Positions 33,280-42,792 are shown, numbered from the stretch's first letter. The stretch: 64,000 nt of DNA from Trinickia soli (GCF_002879855.1 NZ_PNYB01000008.1:186001-250000), one strand, 5' to 3'. Notes: a model not told the origin generated them from the sequence alone. A program made the numbers and translations.

Positions 33280-34539
33280 TCAGGCCGCTTGCCGCGGTTC
33301 GTCGGACGACACCGCAAGGGTGCCCTTGTGTCGAGGCGCCGTTTCGATCAATGCCGACGCCACAAACACACCGATGACAAGACCAGCCAGCGCAAAATCG
33401 AACACGCGGGGCAGCCCGAAATTCTGCGCGATATATCCGGCAATAGCCGGTGCCACTCCTCCGCCGAACATCTCTCCGATACCGGAGATCAACCCGATCG
33501 TCGAAGCCACCAGCCCCGCGGGCGCCGCTTCGGCCGCAATGGGACCGCTCAGCAGGCTGAGCAAGCCGATCGAGCACATCGAGATGCCGAATAGCAATGC
33601 GAAGAGCGCCATAGGATTCGCACCCGTTCTGGAAAACGCGAAAAGCAGAACTGCTGCGACGGCGAACGCGCCGATAGCCGCGGCCTTGCGCCCGATGTAG
33701 TCGGATATCCCCGACAAGCCGAACGAGCCTATGAAACCGCCGAAGCCGAGAGCCGATGCCACGAACCCCATGCTTTGCGCGTCGAAATGCAGCACCGCCA
33801 TGAGGTACGTCGGCACCATGGCTCCGATGACGAAAATGCCGGCCATCGCGCAGAGCATGGCCGCAATCGCAACAGCTACGTTTCTGTTGGCGAATATCGA
33901 GCCCCACCGGACTTTGACCCGATTGTGCGGACTCGGGGCAACGAACGACGTCTGCGGGCGATCGCGAAGCGTCTTCGCGCACAACGCCGCCACGATCAAC
34001 CCGGGTACGGCCGAAATCAAGAACACCCAGTGCCATGACGGTACAACGCGCAACAATTGCGTCGCGAGAATCGGCGCCACCCCGAGGCCGAGCAATGAGA
34101 ACATGCTCATTTGAAAGCCGAGATTGAAGCCTCGCCGTCCGGGAAGCGACGCCTCGGTCGTCGCGGCGACGCTCGCAGGCGTGAAAGCGCCCTCCGCGAC
34201 GCCCATGATGCCGCGGATCAGCATCAGACTCGCAAATCCTGTCGCGAGACCTGACAAGCTCGAGAGTAGCGAAAACGCAATCATCGTCCAGACGAGGATC
34301 TTCTTGCGTCCAATCCGATCCGAGATCGGTCCGCTCGCGATAGCCCAAGCCCCCCATGCGACGGCCAGCACACCGATCAGATTGCCCAGTTGCTGAAAAT
34401 TCAATCCCAGGTCGCGCATCATGTACGGAAACAGTGGCGCAACCATCCATCGATCAAGACCGACCAATCCGAAGCCGACGGCCAACAACAAAACCGTCTT
34501 GAATTCATAAGCACTGTCGTGCTTTACCATCGTATCCAT
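33280..34539 (-). CDS. AAHS-type MFS transporter for an aromatic acid (second module)
   Basis: A 419-residue carrier with 12 predicted helices. GLVGLDRWMVAPLFPYMM in helix 1 and SDRIGRKKILVWTM in loop 2-3 mark the aromatic acid:H+ symporter family. The ATG at 34539 has a GGAGGAG ribosome site 7 bases upstream. It resembles the LacI-linked carrier at 9075-10346 along its whole length. It is last in a minus-strand run with the nitroreductase, cupin and alcohol dehydrogenase, but an AT-rich 197-base gap upstream probably holds its own promoter. Confidence 0.87.
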   Translation of the reverse strand: MDTMVKHDSAYEFKTVLLLAVGFGLVGLDRWMVAPLFPYMMRDLGLNFQQLGNLIGVLAVAWGAWAIASGPISDRIGRKKILVWTMIAFSLLSSLSGLATGFASLMLIRGIMGVAEGAFTPASVAATTEASLPGRRGFNLGFQMSMFSLLGLGVAPILATQLLRVVPSWHWVFLISAVPGLIVAALCAKTLRDRPQTSFVAPSPHNRVKVRWGSIFANRNVAVAIAAMLCAMAGIFVIGAMVPTYLMAVLHFDAQSMGFVASALGFGGFIGSFGLSGISDYIGRKAAAIGAFAVAAVLLFAFSRTGANPMALFALLFGISMCSIGLLSLLSGPIAAEAAPAGLVASTIGLISGIGEMFGGGVAPAIAGYIAQNFGLPRVFDFALAGLVIGVFVASALIETAPRHKGTLAVSSDEPRQAA

Positions 34540-34736
34540 GCTTTGTCTCCTCCAGTAAGGCATTCATCAGGGTCTTCTCAAATGCAGATAAGTGACGATT
34601 TATCTTTATTTATTTAGTATTCCTAAATTATTTTTCCGAAAGCAACACCGCGTGGCGTCGCGCGCCGCGCCCGGGTGTTCGGACGGCGCGCGCACCCTGA
34701 AAAGCGGTCGCTGTTTCGAAAGGTTGACGCGACGAG

Positions 34737-35360
34737 CTAGACGATCACGCAGGCTTCATCGAATTCCAGCCGAGGACTGCGCGGAAACAGCCCGGCCGGA
34801 TCGCCGTAGCCGAGGCAACAGAGGAAATTCGCGCGCAACGACGTCCCTTCGAAGAACAGTGAATCGACGCGGCCGGCATCGAAGCCCGACAGCGGTCCGC
34901 AGTCGAGACCGAGCATTCGCGCCGCGAGGATGAAGTAGCCGCCCTGCAACGAGCTATTGCGGAAACAAGTTTCGGCGGCAAGCGCAGGTTGATCGCGAAA
35001 AAGCTCGCCCGCATTCGGACGATGCGGAAACAGCTTGGGTAGTTGCTCGTAAAACGCCGTGTCGTAAGCCACGATCGCCACGACCGGCGCTGTGCGCACT
35101 TTCTCGACGTTGCCTGGAGAGACGGCCGAGACCAGGCGCGCACGCGCATCCGTCGAGCGCACGAACGTCAGCCGCATCGGCGAGCAATTCATGCTCGTCG
35201 GCCCCCACTTCGCCAGTTCGTATAGCTCTTGCAGCAATTCATCCGGCACGGGGTGAGCAAGCCAGGCATTCTGACTCCGTGCCTGGGTAAACACCTGCTC
35301 TCGCGTGCGGCTGTCCAAACGTTCCCTCATCGACTCGCGCTCCGGTTCATCTCGATTCAT
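34737..35360 (-). CDS. Nitroreductase-family protein (RutE/HadB-like)
   Basis: A 207-residue FMN-dependent nitroreductase-fold protein. Family stretches are LYELAKWGPTSMNCSPMRLT near 49-68 and GGYFILAARMLGLDCGPLSGFD near 143-164, as in malonic semialdehyde reductase RutE. These enzymes reduce enals, semialdehydes or quinones with NAD(P)H. The ATG at 35360 or an internal ATG 10 codons on can serve. It is 11 bases after the cupin gene, so the two are co-transcribed and likely act on the same intermediate. Confidence 0.84.
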   Translation of the reverse strand: MNRDEPERESMRERLDSRTREQVFTQARSQNAWLAHPVPDELLQELYELAKWGPTSMNCSPMRLTFVRSTDARARLVSAVSPGNVEKVRTAPVVAIVAYDTAFYEQLPKLFPHRPNAGELFRDQPALAAETCFRNSSLQGGYFILAARMLGLDCGPLSGFDAGRVDSLFFEGTSLRANFLCCLGYGDPAGLFPRSPRLEFDEACVIV

Positions 35361-35371
35361 GGCGCCCCGGC

Positions 35372-35911
35372 TTACGTACGGCTCGCGCCAACCATGAAGA
35401 ACGCCACCGTCGCGGGCGCATCGCTCTTGTTGCGCCACGCGTGCCGCGTACCCTGTTGCACAGCGACGTCCATCGGGCGCAGCACAGTATCGTCTCCATC
35501 ATCGACCTCCAACCATACTTCGCCCGATAGCACGAGCGCGTAGTCGATCGTGTCGGTCGCATGCATGCCCGGGCAATCAGGCTCGAACGTCTGTGCGAGA
35601 TCGGGCATGCGCGCAACGCATTCCTCGCCCGCCGCGACTGGATCGAAGCCCGATGCGCTCATCGTGCTGTCAGGCGGAAACGTCACGATCAACAAACTCG
35701 TCCCACCAACCGGCGGTAGCAATGTGGTTTGTCCCACGGTGGGGTCGCCGCTGGCCGCCGGCAAGACAGGCGAAGGCGCTGTCGTCCAGACCTGCGCGAA
35801 CGCATGGCCGGGAATAGATTGAAATGCAACCGTACGCGGCGGCGTGCCGTCCGAAAGCAACACGGAGCGGCCGCTGTTGTCGTGACCAGTTACGACTCGT
35901 CTAATGTGCAT
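35372..35911 (-). CDS. Cupin-domain protein (second module)
   Basis: A 179-residue protein paralogous to the cupin at 24555. The N-terminus HIRRVVTGHDNSGRSVLLSD and the C-terminal RHAWRNKSDAPATVAFFMVG are shared. The cupin barrel lies at about 110-179 (TIDYALVLSGEVWLEVDDGD). The ATG at 35911 gives the conserved start; the frame stays open upstream without likeness to the paralogue. It lies between the alcohol dehydrogenase and nitroreductase genes. Confidence 0.82.
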   Translation of the reverse strand: MHIRRVVTGHDNSGRSVLLSDGTPPRTVAFQSIPGHAFAQVWTTAPSPVLPAASGDPTVGQTTLLPPVGGTSLLIVTFPPDSTMSASGFDPVAAGEECVARMPDLAQTFEPDCPGMHATDTIDYALVLSGEVWLEVDDGDDTVLRPMDVAVQQGTRHAWRNKSDAPATVAFFMVGASRT

Positions 35912-35994
35912 GAATACGCTCGATGCGTGAGAAGGGAATGGCTGCGCCTGCCTGGCACGGCCGGCACTGCGCCGGCCAGGCGCCGGTGTCACAC

Positions 35995-37104
35995 TCAAGG
36001 ACAAATCACGTAGTTGCTGAAGCCGCCGTTGCGATTTTCGATGCCGCCGAGTGCGGTGTTAATGTCTTCGAGCTTGAAGCTGCAATGCTCGAACACCGAA
36101 AGGTCGACGACGCCCGACTCGACCATATCGGCCATCTCTTGTCCCTGGCCGGCCGTAAACCAAGCCGAGCCGCTGAAGCGCTGGTCGTTATCCATCATGT
36201 AATGCAGATTGATCGGAACTTCGCCCGCGACGGCGCCGATGTTGATGAGATGGCCACCACGCCGCAGTGTCTTGAGCGTCTCCCGCAGCGTCTCCTGCGG
36301 CGCGCCCGGTCCTAACGCATCGATCACCGCATCGGTACCCGCACCTTGCGTCACGCGTGCGGCCCATTCGCTGACCGAGCCGTCATCGAGCGACATGACT
36401 TCGATGCGCTCCGGCGCGAGCGCTTTGACGCGCTGCAGGAGTTCCCGGTTGCGCGCCGTACCGAGGATCTTCTTCGCGCCCATCGCCAGCCCGAACAGGG
36501 CGGCGCCGAGGCCCAGCGTTCCACTGATACCGCTGACGAGTATCGTGCTGCTCGGCCCGACCTCCGCCTTTTTCAACGCTCGATAGGCCGTGCCCAGGTA
36601 GCCGAAGCGCGCCGCCGTTTCGTGACTCAGGTTGTCCGGAATCTTGACCAGGCTGTACTGCGGCGCGGTCATGTACTCGCAGAGGCCACCGTACGGATAG
36701 TCGTCGAAGATGACTTGCGAGCGTTCGCTGAATCCGAAGTATCCGTTGAACGTGTAGTACGGACATGACGTCGTCTCGCCGGAACGGCAGGCACGACACC
36801 CGCCGCAATAGCGCGCGGGGTTCACGTAGACGCGATCACCCGGCTTGAATGCATGGACCTGGCTACCCACCTCTTCGATGACCCCGGTTGCATCGAGACC
36901 AAAGATTGCCGGCAATTTCGGCAACGGAAGATGCGGAAACCACTTCTCCCAATTGCTCAAGACATTGCCGAGATTCGGCACGATGCCGCATGCCTTCACC
37001 TTCACCAGTACGTCGGTGGGTCGAGGGGACGGAACGGGGATGTTCTCGATCACCATCGGCTCACCTACGTTATGCATGCGCGCTGCTCGCATCATCTTCG
37101 TCAT
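35995..37104 (-). CDS. Zinc-containing alcohol dehydrogenase family protein (second module)
   Basis: A 369-residue medium-chain dehydrogenase, the same length as the paralogue at 28285. The structural zinc cysteines are CGGCRACRSGETTSC near 96-110, and the Rossmann core is ILVSGISGTLGLGAALFGL. The ATG at 37104 has an AGGAGA ribosome site. A GntR-type site lies 112 bases upstream. It likely acts on an alcohol or aldehyde in the second aromatic module, parallel to its LacI-controlled relative. Confidence 0.87.
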   Translation of the reverse strand: MTKMMRAARMHNVGEPMVIENIPVPSPRPTDVLVKVKACGIVPNLGNVLSNWEKWFPHLPLPKLPAIFGLDATGVIEEVGSQVHAFKPGDRVYVNPARYCGGCRACRSGETTSCPYYTFNGYFGFSERSQVIFDDYPYGGLCEYMTAPQYSLVKIPDNLSHETAARFGYLGTAYRALKKAEVGPSSTILVSGISGTLGLGAALFGLAMGAKKILGTARNRELLQRVKALAPERIEVMSLDDGSVSEWAARVTQGAGTDAVIDALGPGAPQETLRETLKTLRRGGHLINIGAVAGEVPINLHYMMDNDQRFSGSAWFTAGQGQEMADMVESGVVDLSVFEHCSFKLEDINTALGGIENRNGGFSNYVICP

Positions 37105-37214
37105 TGCTCGTCTCCTGTCTATCAATCTTCTAGAGGCAAGACCGGGCGAGTTCGTCGTCAAGAAACGATCGATCCCGCGGTGTGCTACGCCTCAATTAAC
37201 ATGCACGATAAACA

Positions 37215-37228
37215 TATTTGTGCATAAA
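37215..37228 (-). promoter_or_regulatory. GntR-type operator upstream of the second alcohol dehydrogenase
   Basis: On the minus strand, the sequence TTTATGCACAAATA corresponds to the motif TATGCACAAAAATA seen before the FAH and porin genes. A flanking repeat ATGCAC (37201-37206) faces GTGCAT (37220-37225), making a wider inverted repeat. Confidence 0.65.
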
Positions 37229-37251
37229 CCAAATCATCGTTTACCTGAACG

Positions 37252-37833
37252 CTACCGAAGGCCGTCCAATCCTCTCACTTCCGATGCCTGCAATCCGCCG
37301 AGCCGCGCATGGACGCGCCCGCCCGTTGCCATGGCCAATGCGAATGCGATTTCGTTGCGACGCGGGCCATCCCAGACCGTGACCTCGCAGGTGCCAAAAT
37401 GGCTGCGCACGTAGGAAGCCTGAATGTGCCCCAGCGGCACCATCAAACGCGAGCCCACGCCGCCAATCGTCTTCGCCGACGGGACGATCGCCTTCGGGCC
37501 GCCCAGTGTTTCCCGCATGGCCCAACCGCCCGCCTCATGCCAGACGGCGCCATGTTCAAGTTCGCCGTCTTCACCGACGATGGCGCCCTTCCCATACGCC
37601 TGCACTTTGGAGATCCCGCCCAGCTGAGCCACGAGACGCAATGACAGATCAGCCCCCAACTCCCGTAGCGCGCTCATGAACGGCAAGAGATCCGGCTCGT
37701 ACCGTCCGGCGTACGGATTCGCGACGATGGCGGTCGCCACCGCGATCACCAACGGCTCGCCAAGCCGTTTACCGCCTTCGTGCCAAACCTCTTCTACGTC
37801 CAGCTTGATCTTTCTCACATTGACTAACGACAT
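37252..37833 (-). CDS. DUF1185 'amino acid synthesis' family protein
   Basis: A 193-residue protein of the DUF1185 family (VRKIKLDVEEVWHEGGKRLG at the start, GGISKVQAYGKGAIVGEDGE near 71-90, HGAVWHEAGGWAMRETLGG near 94-112). The biochemical role of the family is unknown. It is often found beside catabolic dehydrogenases. It is divergent from the FAH gene at 37962, with a GntR-type operator in the gap, and lies 147 bases upstream of the co-directed alcohol dehydrogenase. Confidence 0.85.
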   Translation of the reverse strand: MSLVNVRKIKLDVEEVWHEGGKRLGEPLVIAVATAIVANPYAGRYEPDLLPFMSALRELGADLSLRLVAQLGGISKVQAYGKGAIVGEDGELEHGAVWHEAGGWAMRETLGGPKAIVPSAKTIGGVGSRLMVPLGHIQASYVRSHFGTCEVTVWDGPRRNEIAFALAMATGGRVHARLGGLQASEVRGLDGLR

Positions 37834-37894
37834 GCCTTGCTCCGAGGAAATGGTTCGCGTCGACTACACCGGGCGTCCTCTCGTACGCCGGCGC

Positions 37895-37933
37895 TTGCAT
37901 TATATCCATCGCCGTGTAATATGCACAAAAATA
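37895..37933 (+). promoter_or_regulatory. FAH-gene promoter overlapped by a GntR-type operator
   Basis: TTGCAT (37895-37900) and TAATAT (37917-37922) are 16 bases apart. TATGCACAAAAATA (37920-37933) overlaps the -10 box and the start of transcription. Its reverse complement is identical over 14 bases to the site before the porin gene at 44773-44786. Confidence 0.75.
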
Positions 37934-37961
37934 TCTTTTATGCCCAACAGGAGAAAAACCC

Positions 37962-38813
37962 ATGAAACTGGTCTCGTACCGACACCAAAACCGGCCCGGG
38001 TTCGGTGCAGTCAAGGACGAAGGCGTCATCGATCTCGCGAAGCATTTGCCTGCCGTCGCGGATCTCGCGGCGCTCGTATCGAACCCGGCCGCGCTCGCCG
38101 AGGCCCGGCGGCTGGCTGCCACGGCGACCGCCGATTTCGCGCTTGCCGCCGTCGAGCTCGAACCGGTCGTTCCGCGCCCGAACAAAATCATTTGCGTCGG
38201 CATCAACTATGTCGCGCACGCCGCTGAGGCCGGCCGGACCGTAGGGAAATACCCGGTCATCTTCCATCGCTATGCGCAAACGCTGGTCGCACACGGCGCA
38301 CCGATCATCCGTCCTCGCGTCTCCGACAATTTCGACTTCGAAGCGGAGCTTGCCGTCGTGATCGGCAAAGGCGGCTCGCACATCAAGCCGGAAGAAGCCA
38401 TGAACCACGTAGCCGGCTACACGTGCTTCAACGATTCGAGCGTGCGCGATTGGCAGTTCCATACGCACCAGTACGGGATGGGCAAGAACTTCCGCGGCAC
38501 GGGCTCGCTCGGCCCGTGGCTCGTTACCGCAGACGAAATTCCCGACTATCGCGAACTCTCGATCAAGGGGATGCTCAACGGCGAATGCATGCAGGCAGGC
38601 AAGCTCTCCGAACTTGCGTTCGACATCCCCGCCCTGATCGCCTATGTATCCCAGGCGCTCGACTGGCAGCCCGGCGATATCCTGGCGACCGGCACACCGA
38701 GCGGGATCGGTTTCAAGCGCCAGCCGCCGATCTTCCTGAAGCCGGGCGATACGTTCGATGTCGTCATTCCTGGCGTCGGCACCTTGTCGAACCCCGTCGC
38801 AGACGAAGCGTGA
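37962..38813 (+). CDS. Fumarylacetoacetate hydrolase family protein (second module)
   Basis: A 283-residue FAH-family enzyme. The metal ligands are in NFDFEAELAVVIGKG (Glu-x-Glu near 126-128) and CFNDSSVRDWQ (Asp near 157). CVGINYVAHAAEAGR and LATGTPSGIGFKR match the family core. It begins the plus-strand operon FAH-VOC-ALDH-monooxygenase, and the GntR-type operator overlaps its promoter. It probably hydrolyses or isomerises the ring-fission product made by the neighbouring enzymes. Confidence 0.88.
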   Translation: MKLVSYRHQNRPGFGAVKDEGVIDLAKHLPAVADLAALVSNPAALAEARRLAATATADFALAAVELEPVVPRPNKIICVGINYVAHAAEAGRTVGKYPVIFHRYAQTLVAHGAPIIRPRVSDNFDFEAELAVVIGKGGSHIKPEEAMNHVAGYTCFNDSSVRDWQFHTHQYGMGKNFRGTGSLGPWLVTADEIPDYRELSIKGMLNGECMQAGKLSELAFDIPALIAYVSQALDWQPGDILATGTPSGIGFKRQPPIFLKPGDTFDVVIPGVGTLSNPVADEA

Positions 38814-38845
38814 ACATCACATCAACGAGACATTCGGAGACAAAC

Positions 38846-39409
38846 ATGGCGGCCTTGCCGAAAATTCAGTTCACGCATTGCGGAATCTTTTGCAGCGACC
38901 TCGAGATGATGGTCGACTACTACCGCAAGTATCTTGGCTTCGTCGTCAGCGACAAGGGCGTCGCTTCGACCAGCCATCGTCTGTACTTCATGACGCAGGA
39001 TCCCAAGATTCATCATCAGCTCGTCCTGTTCGACGGCAAGCCGACCGACCTGCCGTTCAATCCCGTCAACCAGTTGTCGTTGTTGCTCGACTCGCTCGCC
39101 GATCTGCAGTCGTATTACCGCCGTGCGGTCAGTGCCGGCGTCACAGGGATCGAGCAGGTCGACCATGGCAACGCATGGTCGATCTACTTCAAGGACCCCG
39201 AAGGCAATCCCCTCGAGTTGTACGTCGACAGTCCGTTCTTCACGGCCCAACCTTGCCGCGAGCCCCTGGATCTCAATCTTTCCGCTGAGGAAATCATCGG
39301 GCGAACGGAGGCGATGTGCCGGCGCCGGCCCGGTTTTTTGTCGCGCGAGGCTTGGATCGCTGAAATGCGCGAGCGAATCGCGGCCCAACGCACGGCATTC
39401 GACGCATAA
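38846..39409 (+). CDS. Single-domain VOC (extradiol dioxygenase-like) protein
   Basis: A 187-residue vicinal-oxygen-chelate protein. Candidate metal ligands are His in IQFTHCGIFCSDLEMM (residue 11), His in KIHHQLVLFDG near 58, and Glu in GNPLELYVDSPFF near 132. It is half the size of the two-domain homologue at 26623 and has an extra C-terminal tail. It follows the FAH gene by 32 bases and is followed by an aldehyde dehydrogenase, the usual order of meta-cleavage enzymes. Confidence 0.83.
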   Translation: MAALPKIQFTHCGIFCSDLEMMVDYYRKYLGFVVSDKGVASTSHRLYFMTQDPKIHHQLVLFDGKPTDLPFNPVNQLSLLLDSLADLQSYYRRAVSAGVTGIEQVDHGNAWSIYFKDPEGNPLELYVDSPFFTAQPCREPLDLNLSAEEIIGRTEAMCRRRPGFLSREAWIAEMRERIAAQRTAFDA

Positions 39410-39512
39410 GAACACGCGCATGGGCTGGCCCGATGGGCGGTTCGACCACGGATCGGCGATAGGGACGAATACGGGCCTCGTGCGAACGTGGTTTTTCTTG
39501 GAGCAATATCTG

Positions 39513-40952
39513 ATGAAGTGCAATTTCATCGGCGGGCAATGGCGTGCGAGCGCGGCATCCCGCAGCAATATCAATCCGTCCGACCTGGACGATGTCATTG
39601 GGCAATACGCTCAAGCCGACGCCGACGATGCGCGCGCCGCGATCGATGCGGCTCGCAATGCTCAAAAGACGTGGGCGCATGACGGCATCCAGGCGCGCTC
39701 GAGCGCGCTCGACTTCATCGGTTCCGAACTACTGGGCAGACAAACCGAGCTCGGGACACTGCTGTCTCGCGAGGAAGGCAAGACCCTCGCCGAGGGAATA
39801 GCTGAAGTCGCGCGCGCCGGCCAGATATTCAAGTTCTTCGCCGGGGAAGTGCTCCGCACAGGCGGAGAAAAGCTGCCGTCGGTGCGCCCGCTTGTGGAGG
39901 TCGAAGTCACGCGCGAACCTGTCGGCGTCGTCGGCATCATCACACCATGGAATTTCCCGATCGCGATTCCCGCCTGGAAAATCGCGCCGGCGCTGGCCTA
40001 CGGCAATAGCGTCGTATTCAAACCGGCCGATCTCGTGCCGGGATCGGCATGGGCGCTCGCGGAAATTATCTCGCGCAGTGCAATTCCCCACGGTGTGTTC
40101 AACCTCGTCATGGGGCGCGGCAGCGTCGTCGGTAACGCGATCGTCTCGTCGCCCGATGTCGATGCTGTTTCGTTTACAGGATCCGTCGAAACCGGACGCA
40201 CCCTGCTGCAGCGCGGCGCGCAACAGTTCAAGCGCATGCAACTCGAGATGGGCGGCAAGAACCCGCTCGTCGTGCTCGATGACGCCGACCTCGAGGTGGC
40301 GGTCGATTGCGCGGTGCAAGGCGCCTATTACTCGACAGGGCAACGCTGCACGGCCTCGTCGCGCTTCATCGTGCAGAAGGGCATCTATCCACGCTTCGTC
40401 ACTCGTCTGACAGAAGCGATCGAACGTCTGCGCGTTGGCCATGCGCTCGAACCGCAGACGCAGATCGGCCCTGTCGTTGACGAGGGGCAACTGCGGCACG
40501 ACGAGGGGTATCTCAACATCGGGAAGAATGAAGGTGCAAAACTTGCCTGCGGAGGTCAGCTCGTCAAGCGCGACACGCGTGGACACTTCCTGTCGCCCGC
40601 GCTGTTCATCGACGCGACACCAAAGATGCGCATCGCGCGCGAGGAAATCTTCGGTCCGATCGCCTGCGCTATTGCGGTCGACAGCTATGAAGAGGCCCTT
40701 TCAGTTGCAAACGATAGTCCTTTTGGGCTCTCGTCGGGCATCTGCACGACTTCGCTCAAATACGCGACGCATTTCAAGCGGCATGTGAAGAGCGGCATGA
40801 CGATGGTGAACGTGCCGACAGCTGGCGTCGACTATCACGTGCCGTTTGGCGGAACAAAGGCGTCCAGCTACGGGCCGCGCGAACAAGGAACATACGCAGT
40901 GGACTTCTTCACGACCGTGAAAACTGCGTATACGAAGGCATACTTTGATTAA
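39513..40952 (+). CDS. NAD(P)-dependent aldehyde dehydrogenase
   Basis: A 479-residue ALDH-superfamily enzyme with all catalytic residues: Asn147 (TPWNFPI), Glu245 (LEMGGKNP) and Cys279 (GQRCTASSR). The ATG at 39513 gives the normal N-terminus (KCNFIGGQW) with a TTGGAG ribosome site. The sequence resembles semialdehyde dehydrogenases such as alpha-ketoglutarate semialdehyde dehydrogenase. In this operon it could oxidise a ring-fission semialdehyde or an aromatic aldehyde. Confidence 0.92.
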   Translation: MKCNFIGGQWRASAASRSNINPSDLDDVIGQYAQADADDARAAIDAARNAQKTWAHDGIQARSSALDFIGSELLGRQTELGTLLSREEGKTLAEGIAEVARAGQIFKFFAGEVLRTGGEKLPSVRPLVEVEVTREPVGVVGIITPWNFPIAIPAWKIAPALAYGNSVVFKPADLVPGSAWALAEIISRSAIPHGVFNLVMGRGSVVGNAIVSSPDVDAVSFTGSVETGRTLLQRGAQQFKRMQLEMGGKNPLVVLDDADLEVAVDCAVQGAYYSTGQRCTASSRFIVQKGIYPRFVTRLTEAIERLRVGHALEPQTQIGPVVDEGQLRHDEGYLNIGKNEGAKLACGGQLVKRDTRGHFLSPALFIDATPKMRIAREEIFGPIACAIAVDSYEEALSVANDSPFGLSSGICTTSLKYATHFKRHVKSGMTMVNVPTAGVDYHVPFGGTKASSYGPREQGTYAVDFFTTVKTAYTKAYFD

Positions 40953-40956
40953 CCCC

Positions 40957-40981
40957 AGCGCCGGCCAAAACGGTCGGCGCT
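40957..40981 (+). terminator. Weak hairpin between the aldehyde dehydrogenase and monooxygenase genes
   Basis: AGCGCCGGCC pairs with GGTCGGCGCT (one G-U pair) around AAAAC, followed by only a short run of T. It may attenuate rather than end transcription into the monooxygenase gene 55 bases later. Confidence 0.5.
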
Positions 40982-41035
40982 TTGCAAACGCATCCGCGCG
41001 TGCGGCTGCAAAGCAGCATTGGATAGGGAGGAGAC

Positions 41036-42649
41036 GTGGACTTCGATTTGATTATCGTCGGCCTGGGACCGGTTGGCGCCGTGGCCGCGAACCTGGCCGG
41101 CGAGGCTGGGCTGCGCACGCTCGTGCTGGAAAAGTCGCTAACGGTCTTCGATAAGCCTCGCGCAATGGGTTTCGATCAGGAAATCATGCGGATCCTGGGT
41201 GATCTCGGGCTTGCCGGCAAGATCTCACAGTACGTGATGCCCTATAGGCCATCCGAATATCGCACGACCGACGGGCGCGTGATCCGCCGGATCGAGGCGG
41301 CCGAGCCGCCGTTTCAGCTCGGCTGGGCGCCCAACTATGTGTTCATGCAGCCGCAGATCGAAGCCGCGCTGCGCGAGAATCTCGGCCGCTTCCCGGCGGT
41401 GACGGTCAAGCTCGGCGCACAAGTCGATGCCGTGGCGTCCGGTGAAGAGGAGGCATCGGTTACGGTGGTGGATTCGTCGAGCGAGCCGCACACGTACCGA
41501 TCCCGCTATGTGCTCGCGTGCGACGGTGGAACGAGCCCGACTCGGATGGGACTCGGTCTCGACATGGAGGACTTGGATTTCGATGAACCGTGGCTCGTGG
41601 TCGACGTCGTCCTCAAGGACGGATGCGGTGCGAATCTGCCGACGACCAACGTCCAATATTGCGAAATCGAGCGCCCTTGCACTTTCGTGGTCGGGCCCGG
41701 TCAGGTCCGACGCTGGGAATTCATGATCAACGCCGACGAGACGCCGGCACAGGTCATGGAGCCCGCGTTCGTTCGCCGGCTCATCTCGCGCTGGCTCGAC
41801 GAAAGCGAGTACGACATCTGGCGCGCTTCCTCGTATCGTTTCCATGCGCTCGTCCTGAGCAAATGGCGATCGGGCCGGGTGTTCTTCCTCGGCGATGCCG
41901 CGCACATGACGCCGCCGTTTCTCGCGCAGGGCATGTGCCAGGGCATTCGCGATGCGGCCAACCTCATCTGGAAGCTCGCGCTCGTCAACCGCGGCGCGGC
42001 AGGTCCCCTGCTCCTCGACACCTATCAAGCCGAGCGGCTTCCCCACGTCAAGCAGACCACGCTCGTCACGAAAGGGCTCGGCAAGCTGATCTGCGAACGT
42101 GATCCCGCCGCCGCTAGCGAGCGAGATACGCGTCTGCTCGAGGAAATGGCGGCCAACCCGCGCGGCACCGTGCGGCAATCGCTGATTCCTGGGCTCAGCG
42201 CGGGCTTCCTGTCCGCATCGGCTCACGGCCCACGCGGTCAATTGTTTCCTCAGCCGCGCGTCAAAACATCGGATGGTCGTGAATGCCTCCTCGATGAAGC
42301 GACCGGCGCAACGTTCCGCATTGTCGTCGACGCGCAGACCGATGCATCCGTTGTCGCAAGCATCGCACGCGAATGCGATGCGCTGCGCGACTTTGCTGTC
42401 GAGCTGGTCGTCATCGGGACGAAACCGCTTGCCTCGAGCAACCTGCCGCAACACTATCAAGATGTCGATGGAGTACTGGTCGACTGGATGCGACGGCACG
42501 ACTGCGGCGCCGTTATCGCGCGGCCGGATCACTATGTGTACGGCGCTTGCCGCAACGCAGACGATGCGTGCCAAATGATCCGCGAGTTCGCCGCAGCGTT
42601 ACGGCCAGGCAATCCGCACGAAAATCCGACTGCGGCTTCTTGCGCTTGA
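41036..42649 (+). CDS. FAD-dependent aromatic monooxygenase (MhpA-like 3-hydroxyphenylpropionate hydroxylase family)
   Basis: A 537-residue flavoprotein hydroxylase. The start is GTG at 41036, preceded by AGGGAGGAG. The FAD-binding motif is IVGLGPVGAVAANLAG at 7-22, and the second FAD motif is FFLGDAAHMTPPFLAQG with Asp287. The C-terminal thioredoxin-like domain is complete. The length and motifs match MhpA-type hydroxylases, which convert a phenol side-chain acid into a catechol. This would feed a meta-cleavage route. It ends at a strong hairpin at 42660. Confidence 0.9.
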   Translation: MDFDLIIVGLGPVGAVAANLAGEAGLRTLVLEKSLTVFDKPRAMGFDQEIMRILGDLGLAGKISQYVMPYRPSEYRTTDGRVIRRIEAAEPPFQLGWAPNYVFMQPQIEAALRENLGRFPAVTVKLGAQVDAVASGEEEASVTVVDSSSEPHTYRSRYVLACDGGTSPTRMGLGLDMEDLDFDEPWLVVDVVLKDGCGANLPTTNVQYCEIERPCTFVVGPGQVRRWEFMINADETPAQVMEPAFVRRLISRWLDESEYDIWRASSYRFHALVLSKWRSGRVFFLGDAAHMTPPFLAQGMCQGIRDAANLIWKLALVNRGAAGPLLLDTYQAERLPHVKQTTLVTKGLGKLICERDPAAASERDTRLLEEMAANPRGTVRQSLIPGLSAGFLSASAHGPRGQLFPQPRVKTSDGRECLLDEATGATFRIVVDAQTDASVVASIARECDALRDFAVELVVIGTKPLASSNLPQHYQDVDGVLVDWMRRHDCGAVIARPDHYVYGACRNADDACQMIREFAAALRPGNPHENPTAASCA

Positions 42650-42659
42650 TCGGTACCGC

Positions 42660-42705
42660 AAACAGTGCTGCGCGAGGCGATGGCGAGCCTCGCGCAGCAC
42701 TGTTT
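42660..42705 (+). terminator. Long perfect hairpin after the monooxygenase gene
   Basis: A 19-base perfect stem (42660-42678 and 42687-42705) with an 8-base loop lies 11 bases after the stop codon. The T-run is short (three T), so it may act partly by blocking 3' decay, but it clearly ends the 37962-42649 operon. Confidence 0.85.
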
Positions 42706-42739
42706 ATGCTCCCTGAGAATCACACCTTGCATACCGGAG

Positions 42740-42756
42740 TATTTTGCGCATAAAAT
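42740..42756. promoter_or_regulatory. GntR-type site upstream of the GntR gene
   Basis: TATTTTGCGCATAAAAT is a near-palindromic variant of TATTTTTGTGCATA, with TGCGCA in the centre. It lies 37 bases before the GntR ATG and suggests autoregulation. Confidence 0.62.
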
Positions 42757-42792
42757 GCTTCTCATCGACAAATCCGTAGTCATCCCAAACCC